From contig CAKMZG010000074.1 in assembly GCA_929200335.1 (NCBI GenBank), forward strand, positions 1 to 11,437: a stretch of 11,437 bases of DNA, read 5' to 3'. The position numbers and the translations under genes were made by a program. The notes beneath the pieces were generated by a model that was given only the letters and a program-made list of their open reading frames with translations, did not search any database and had not been told where the DNA came from. Positions 7,765 to 11,437 of the stretch are shown in pieces. Position 1 is the first letter of the stretch. The number at the start of each line of letters is the position of its first letter. This DNA is from an uncultured Alphaproteobacteria bacterium. GTDB taxonomy: Bacteria > Pseudomonadota > Alphaproteobacteria > Rhizobiales > Rhizobiaceae.

Positions 7765-8541
7765 TTAAACTGCTAAGCGCACAGGAAGTCCTGCTTGCGC
7801 CATGTGTTGTTTAGCTTCATCAATGGTATAGGTGCCAAAATGAAAAATAGACGCGGCCAAAACAGCGCTAGCATGACCTTCAACCACCCCTTCCACAAGA
7901 TGATCTAAATTACCAACGCCACCAGATGCAATTACCGGAACCTCAACAGCATCGGAAATTGCACGGGTAAGCGGCAAATTATAGCCTGATTTTGTGCCAT
8001 CTCTATCCATAGATGTAAGTAGAATTTCACCTGCACCTTTTTCTACCATAGTTCGGGCAAATTCTACCGCATCAATACCAGTCTCTTGGCGACCGCTGTG
8101 TGAAAAAATTTCCCAGCGCAAAGTTTCACCATCTGCTGATACTCTCTTAGCATCAATGGCAACAACAATACATTGATTGCCAAATTTATTGGCAGCTTGT
8201 GAAACAAAATCAGGATTTTTCACCGCTGTAGTATTAATGGAGACTTTATCAGCACCTGCCAATAATAGACGACGGATATCTGCCAGCTCTCGAACACCAC
8301 CACCAACTGTCAATGGCATAAAACACTGCTCAGCAGTGCGCTCAATCATATCAAAAGTGGCCTCACGGCCATCGCTAGAAGCCGTAATGTCAAGAAAACA
8401 TAATTCGTCTGCACCTGCAGCATCATAGGCTTTTGCGGCCTCAACAGGATCACCAGCATCAATTAGATCTACAAAATTAACGCCTTTAACAACACGGCCT
8501 TCCTTCACATCGAGGCATGGTATTATTCTAATTTTTAACAT
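7765..8541 (-). CDS. hisF: Imidazole glycerol phosphate synthase, cyclase subunit
   Basis: HisF takes ammonia from its glutaminase partner HisH and converts PRFAR to imidazole glycerol phosphate and AICAR, which links histidine and purine synthesis. The 258-residue TIM-barrel protein has the standard length. The two catalytic aspartates are in place: D11 in IIPCLDV and D130 in VVAIDAKR. Phosphate-binding loops are seen in LTVGGGVR and PVIASGGVGN. It is the first gene of the tight hisF-hisE-coaA-puuA-puuB cluster. The usual upstream partners hisB, hisH and hisA are not here; carD precedes it instead, across a 133-nt gap. ATG 8541 is fixed by family alignment. The ribosome site is unusually close (AGGGT just before the start) and lies directly behind a terminator-like hairpin. 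Confidence 0.97.
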   Translation of the reverse strand: MLKIRIIPCLDVKEGRVVKGVNFVDLIDAGDPVEAAKAYDAAGADELCFLDITASSDGREATFDMIERTAEQCFMPLTVGGGVRELADIRRLLLAGADKVSINTTAVKNPDFVSQAANKFGNQCIVVAIDAKRVSADGETLRWEIFSHSGRQETGIDAVEFARTMVEKGAGEILLTSMDRDGTKSGYNLPLTRAISDAVEVPVIASGGVGNLDHLVEGVVEGHASAVLAASIFHFGTYTIDEAKQHMAQAGLPVRLAV

Positions 8542-8551
8542 GAGACCCTAT

Positions 8552-8608
8552 AAAAAAATCATTTGCAACTTCCGCAATATGGCATTGCTTGATGGAAGCT
8601 GCAAATGA
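8552..8608 (-). terminator. Strong intrinsic terminator or attenuator between carD and hisF
   Basis: On the minus-strand transcript a 15-bp stem with one mismatch (arms 8594-8608 and 8559-8573) encloses a 20-nt loop that holds a second small helix (GCAAT/ATTGC). Seven T residues follow at once (8558 down to 8552). Only 10 nt separate the T-tract from the hisF ATG, so no promoter fits between them. Any hisF message made from upstream must pass this hairpin. It can be the carD terminator, an attenuator of the his-coaA-puu unit, or both. Confidence 0.8.
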
Positions 8609-8620
8609 AAATTCATATAT

Positions 8621-8635
8621 GCGATATAATATCGC
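8621..8635. repeat. 15-nt dyad in the carD-hisF gap
   Basis: GCGATAT and ATATCGC flank a single central base. It lies in the 133-nt gap upstream of the hisF hairpin. A second small dyad (CTATAA/TTATAG, 8653-8670) lies closer to the carD stop. Either could bind a dimeric protein; neither resembles an operator I recognise. Confidence 0.4.
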
Positions 8636-8674
8636 TTTATATAACAACACCGCTATAAACTAAATTATAGTCAA

Positions 8675-9253
8675 TTAAGCAGCATCAGCATCCTTAACAT
8701 CACCATCGCCTTCAGCCTCTTCAGCTTTACCGCGACGAGGGCCTTTAGCAAGATTAGATTCGATTAAACGAATACCTTCTGTTTCTGAAAGTTTTTCAAC
8801 TACAGCAACTTCTCTCACCATACGATCAAGGGCTTGTTCATAAAGTTGACGCTCAGAATAAGATTGCTCAGGCTGATTTTCTGAACGGAAAAGATCACGT
8901 ACCACCTCAGCGATTTGGATTAAATCACCAGAGTTGATTTTCGCATCATACTCTTGAGCGCGACGGCTCCACATTGTGCGCTTAACGCGCGCGCGGCCTT
9001 GCAAAGTTTTCAACGCCTTCTGGATCAATTTATCATCGGCCAATTTACGCATACCAGATGCTTCAACTTTTGCCATTGGCACACGAACTGTCATTTTGTC
9101 TTTTTCAAAATTCAGCACAAAAAGCTCAAGCTCGAAACCTGCTACTTCTTGTGTTTCAATGTCCATAATTTGACCAACACCATGTGAAGGATATACTACA
9201 TACTCTTTAACTTTATACCCTTGACGTTGTGATACTTTTTTTGCTTTCGCCAT
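8675..9253 (-). CDS. carD: CarD/CdnL-family RNA polymerase-binding transcription regulator
   Basis: CarD-type proteins bind the RNA polymerase beta subunit and stabilise open promoter complexes, especially at rRNA and other growth-linked promoters. The 192-residue protein has the Tudor-like RNAP-interaction domain first (about 14-70, KEYVVYPSHGVGQI ... FVLNFEKDKMTVRVPM), then the helical DNA-binding domain (about 75-170) with the conserved tryptophan W95 in MWSRRAQEY, the residue known to contact DNA at the -10 edge. The last 20 residues are acidic and low-complexity (GKAEEAEGDGDVKDADAA), as in other alphaproteobacteria. ATG 9253 has GGAG 11 nt upstream. It stands alone: 941 nt separate it from fdxA, and a terminator-like hairpin follows before hisF. 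A dyad and mosaic repeat lie in its upstream region. Confidence 0.95.
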   Translation of the reverse strand: MAKAKKVSQRQGYKVKEYVVYPSHGVGQIMDIETQEVAGFELELFVLNFEKDKMTVRVPMAKVEASGMRKLADDKLIQKALKTLQGRARVKRTMWSRRAQEYDAKINSGDLIQIAEVVRDLFRSENQPEQSYSERQLYEQALDRMVREVAVVEKLSETEGIRLIESNLAKGPRRGKAEEAEGDGDVKDADAA

Positions 9254-9290
9254 ATGTTATTTACTCCGTAACATTTACACCAATAAAAGA

Positions 9291-9314
9291 TTAAAGCTAG
9301 AACGTCAGCTTTAA
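9291..9314. promoter_or_regulatory. Perfect 8-bp dyad upstream of carD
   Basis: TTAAAGCT (9291-9298) and AGCTTTAA (9307-9314) flank an 8-nt spacer about 40 nt before the carD start codon. It may be an operator or part of the carD 5' leader. I found no convincing promoter boxes tied to it. Confidence 0.45.
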
Positions 9315-9323
9315 CCTTTTTAG

Positions 9324-9530
9324 TCTAGAGCTTGATGCGTTTATATGAATTCAAAACGCCGCTCTAGATTTTTAATTTGCGCGAATAGTTCTCGTTTAAG
9401 TGAATCCACTTAGATGCTACACGCTAGACCGCATCACTCATCGATAAAATCATAAATGCGCTCTATTTCTTCGTTGTTGCATGTCATTATGCCCAAAATC
9501 GATACCCACTCTTGGGTGACGTGCTCTAGT
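9324..9530. repeat. Mosaic intergenic repeat with GCTCTAGA-type borders (RIME-like)
   Basis: TCTAGAGC (9324-9331) and GCTCTAGA (9361-9368) are inverted ends of a 45-nt hairpin with an inner GCGTTT/AAACGC helix. Related boxes recur at 9423-9428 (GCTAGA) and 9522-9528 (GCTCTAG), dividing the stretch into three modules. The run TTTTTAATTTGCGCG and the later AGTGAATCCACTT resemble, from memory, the Rhizobium-specific intergenic mosaic elements common in Hyphomicrobiales genomes. The assignment is by resemblance only. Confidence 0.55.
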
Positions 9531-9540
9531 CTATCACTAC

Positions 9541-10079
9541 CAATTAAATGGCAATGGATTATATTCGAAAACAAACAACAACTCCAATTTAAAACGACAT
9601 GGTTTTAATCGGCCAACTATCTGTTTTAGTTAATATATAAATCTTTGATTTTACACCTTACTTATGCAGTATTCACATGCTGATAAATTGCTTGTTTATT
9701 CCAGCAACATAGTTCAAGCACTCCAAAGCATACCTATCTTTTGAAAAGGCAAGCGTCATGAATTTATTCAAACTTAACTAAATCCTAAAGTGGTGCGAAC
9801 CTTAGAAGATAAGCTATGTATGGGTTTTAAATTGAGAAAAACAATAAACATTATACCCCATGTGCTTTAATCAGATCACTAATGTGGCCTTTAAAACAAT
9901 GGTAATTATGATGGTTATTGAATTTTGGATTACCTCAATTTTTATACTAAAAAAGCCTAGAGATAGAGAAGCACGATAGCTTCATTCCAATCCCATTCTT
10001 ATTTTATAATTTCTGCACCTGTAGTCAGACAATAGTATACCATAAAAAATTGTAAATTTCAACTTACATGGAAGTTGAT
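9541..10079. other. Long AT-rich intergenic stretch, no convincing gene
   Basis: No open frame of 60 codons or more is found here on either strand, and I see no tRNA or known small RNA. Small dyads are present, for example TTAAAAC/GTTTTAA (9589-9608), GGTAAT/ATTACC (about 9900-9935) and TCAACTT/AAGTTGA (10059-10078). It may be decayed coding sequence or house an unrecognised RNA; nothing decides between these. Confidence 0.6.
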
Positions 10080-10125
10080 TAAAAAACAAAAGCTTACGAA
10101 CTATTTTATCAATAGATCGTAAGCT
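10080..10125 (-). terminator. Intrinsic terminator of fdxA
   Basis: AGCTTACGA (10091-10099) and TCGTAAGCT (10117-10125) form a perfect 9-bp stem, extended inside by CTAT/ATAG. On the minus strand the hairpin is followed by TTTTGTTTTTT (10090 down to 10080). It lies about 70 nt after the fdxA stop. Confidence 0.88.
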
Positions 10126-10194
10126 CTAATTTAAATTTACTTTAAGGTGCGACTAAGCCATCAATTCAGCCTTAAGCCTAGCTTTGTATTTTAT

Positions 10195-10533
10195 TTAATT
10201 GCCTTCACCTGGCTTTTCAGAGAAGTACTTTTCAAACTTACCTTCTTCACCATCGAATTTCTCAGCATCCGCTGGAGCGGTACCTTGCTCAACAATATTT
10301 GGCCATTTATCAGCATATTCAGTATTGATTTTTAGCCATTGCTCTAATCCAGGCTCAGTATCTGGCTTAATAGCTTCGGCTGGGCACTCAGGCTCGCAAA
10401 CACCACAGTCAATGCATTCTTCAGGGTGGATAACAAGCATGTTCTCCCCTTCATAAAAGCAATCCACTGGGCAAACTTCAACACAGTCCATATATTTGCA
10501 TTTGATGCAATTGTCGGTGACAATATAAGTCAT
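10195..10533 (-). CDS. fdxA: Seven-iron ferredoxin ([3Fe-4S][4Fe-4S])
   Basis: This is a small cytosolic electron carrier of the Azotobacter ferredoxin I type. All nine cysteines of that protein are kept with an offset of one: C9, C12, C17, C21, C25, C40, C43, C46 and C50. By analogy C9, C17 and C50 hold the [3Fe-4S] cluster and C21, C40, C43 and C46 the [4Fe-4S] cluster, while C12 and C25 would be free. The 112-residue length and the acidic C-terminal extension after residue 60 are typical of alphaproteobacterial FdxA. The ATG at 10533 has AGGTAGGA 6 nt upstream. It has its own promoter candidate with an overlapping palindrome, and its own terminator, so it is probably monocistronic. The redox partner is not evident from the window. 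Confidence 0.95.
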   Translation of the reverse strand: MTYIVTDNCIKCKYMDCVEVCPVDCFYEGENMLVIHPEECIDCGVCEPECPAEAIKPDTEPGLEQWLKINTEYADKWPNIVEQGTAPADAEKFDGEEGKFEKYFSEKPGEGN

Positions 10534-10565
10534 TTTTCATCCTACCTTTTTTAATTTGAAGGCAT

Positions 10566-10581
10566 TGTTTGTATACAAACA
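10566..10581. promoter_or_regulatory. Perfect 16-bp palindrome, candidate operator of fdxA
   Basis: TGTTTGTATACAAACA is an exact palindrome 33-48 nt before the fdxA ATG and just downstream of the promoter candidate, near the expected transcription start. The TTGTATACAA core resembles sites of some GntR-family repressors; the regulator is unknown. Confidence 0.65.
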
Positions 10582-10587
10582 GTAATT

Positions 10588-10617
10588 TCTATAAATGAAG
10601 TAACCATTTTATGGCAA
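10588..10617 (-). promoter_or_regulatory. Candidate sigma70-type promoter of fdxA
   Basis: On the minus strand TTGCCA (five of six matches, 10617 down to 10612) and TATAGA (four of six, 10593 down to 10588) are 18 nt apart. The start of transcription would fall at or just before the 16-bp palindrome. A repressor on the palindrome could then block initiation or early elongation. Confidence 0.5.
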
Positions 10618-10653
10618 TAAAACAAGTCAAAACATTCTAATTTATTAAATTTA

Positions 10654-11079
10654 TTAGAAATCTAATCCTGATTCAGTTCGAAAAGCGTCTAAATCTCTGC
10701 GTTCTCGCTTAGTCGGCCTGCCTGCGCCTTTTTCCCGCACCATATTTTGAACAGGGTTTTTAACATCAATCGGTTTGCGTGCCTCGGCTTGCGGATTAAT
10801 CTCACTAACAATCTCATAAAGCAGCTTAGCCTCTTCATAGGGGCCACGGCGTGTGCCTAATTGCAAAATTTTGATCACCAAAATTCGCTCTTTAAGCGTT
10901 ACAGTGAGAACATCGTCCACCTTAACCTTCTGGCTAGCAGAACTGACCTTCTCTTTATTTAATCGTGTTTTACCTGCTTGAAGCAATTTCTGTGCAAGCG
11001 TACGAGATTTAATCAGCCTTGCATACCAAAGCCATTTATCAATGCGTATCTTATCAAGAGCTTCTTGGGGGTTCGCCAC
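10654..11079 (-). CDS. S4-domain RNA-binding protein, Hsp15/HslR-like
   Basis: The 141-residue protein has an N-terminal S4 RNA-binding domain (about residues 10-60: IRIDKWLWYARLIKSRTLAQKLLQAGKTRLN, then VSSASQKVKVDDVLTV). The tail is basic, ending with GAGRPTKRERRDLDAF, the signature end of Hsp15-like proteins. E. coli Hsp15 (133 residues) binds stalled 50S subunits carrying nascent chains and helps recycle them; a similar ribosome-rescue role is likely but not shown. It starts 28 nt after the helicase stop, with AAAGG upstream of ATG 11079, so the two are probably co-transcribed. This helicase-S4-fdxA-carD order is common in Hyphomicrobiales. A small hairpin at the 3' end (ATTAGA/TCTAAT, 10653-10666) lacks a T-tract, and no clear terminator is seen before the fdxA promoter. 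Confidence 0.9.
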   Translation of the reverse strand: MANPQEALDKIRIDKWLWYARLIKSRTLAQKLLQAGKTRLNKEKVSSASQKVKVDDVLTVTLKERILVIKILQLGTRRGPYEEAKLLYEIVSEINPQAEARKPIDVKNPVQNMVREKGAGRPTKRERRDLDAFRTESGLDF

Positions 11080-11107
11080 ATCTAACCTTTGATTATTTAC
11101 TGATTTA

Positions 11108-11437
11108 TTACTTGCCCCGCAAATTATCCTTCAACATGGCTAATTTTGCAAATGGGCTATCTGGATCCATCGGTTTATCCTTAGGTTTAAAGCTCTGCTT
11201 ATGATTGCTTTTGCCTTGATAACTTTTGTTATTTTTACCAGATTTTCCTTTAAATTTTCCAGAAGATTTATTGTTATTCTGCCATTTCTTTTGCGGCTTT
11301 TCACCCTGTGCAGCGCGATTAATCTGACCTCTTTGATAACGCCAAACTCTCAAAGTTTTTTCTTCTTCGACTTCATCAGATTGAGCAGCACTGCCCTCTG
11401 TATCATCAGCCTTAACATCAGATATGGTATCCAATTT
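11108..11437 (-). CDS. C-terminal end of a Suv3-like DEAD/DEAH-box helicase (5' part outside window)
   Basis: Only the last 109 or so codons are visible. The frame is open to the window edge, so a TTG at 11434 is not the true start. The segment EKTLRVWRYQRGQINR, the low-complexity basic linker rich in Lys, Asn, Gln, Ser and Gly (about residues 45-88) and the closing PDSPFAKLAMLKDNLRGK are typical of the C-terminal tail of alphaproteobacterial Suv3-like RNA helicases. No helicase motif itself lies inside the window, so the call depends on this tail and on the S4-protein neighbour. The linker is probably disordered and RNA-binding. Confidence 0.75.
   Translation of the reverse strand, partial: KLDTISDVKADDTEGSAAQSDEVEEEKTLRVWRYQRGQINRAAQGEKPQKKWQNNNKSSGKFKGKSGKNNKSYQGKSNHKQSFKPKDKPMDPDSPFAKLAMLKDNLRGK

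Noticed and set aside
8617..8674. Promoter for hisF starting with TTGACT right after the carD stop
   Set aside because: No acceptable -10 box occurs at 15-19 nt spacing.
9899..9979. 26-codon hydrophobic frame on the plus strand, possible small membrane peptide
   Set aside because: No ribosome site or promoter is visible and AT-rich DNA yields such frames often; the GGTAAT/ATTACC dyad inside also suggests non-coding DNA.
11432..11434. TTG as start of a separate small protein at the right edge
   Set aside because: The frame stays open to the window end and the residues match a helicase tail, so it is a partial gene.

Overview
This AT-rich window most likely comes from an alphaproteobacterium of the order Hyphomicrobiales (Rhizobiales). 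The evidence is the family-typical proteins (HolA, IspG, CarD, seven-iron FdxA, an Hsp15-like S4 protein next to a Suv3-like helicase tail), the hisF-hisE-coaA order, and an intergenic element bounded by GCTCTAGA boxes that resembles rhizobial mosaic repeats. The species cannot be named from the sequence alone. Most genes are housekeeping genes. I see no phage, transposase, CRISPR array, tRNA or rRNA, and no evidence of a new defence or mobile system.

Left part, 1-3462, plus strand: the 3' part of holA (DNA polymerase III delta), then ispG, then trhO (tRNA U34 hydroxylase) with a glutathione S-transferase-like gene 9 nt behind it. A good sigma70-type promoter candidate sits just before trhO. 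The ispG gene is broken: its two ends are clearly recognisable, but about 65 residues of the barrel are missing and the remaining parts are in different frames. This matters because IspG is normally essential in bacteria that make isoprenoids by the MEP pathway.

Between the convergent gene sets, 3463-3658 is packed with dyads: an intrinsic-terminator candidate for the plus strand and a perfect 38-nt palindrome without a spacer.

Middle part, 3659-8541, minus strand: read in transcription order, hisF, hisE, coaA, a glutamine-synthetase-like ligase (PuuA type) and an FAD amine oxidoreductase (PuuB type). Gaps are only 9-31 nt, so this looks like one transcription unit joining histidine synthesis, the first step of CoA synthesis and gamma-glutamylated amine breakdown. 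A strong hairpin with a T7 tract ends 10 nt before the hisF start codon. It is either the carD terminator that hisF transcription must read through, or an attenuator.

Right part, 8675-11437, minus strand: the 3' end of a helicase gene, an S4-domain RNA-binding protein, the seven-iron ferredoxin fdxA and the RNA-polymerase-binding regulator carD. fdxA has a promoter candidate followed at once by a perfect 16-bp palindrome that looks like an operator, and a textbook terminator downstream. Between fdxA and carD lie 941 nt without a convincing gene; the part near carD holds the mosaic repeat.
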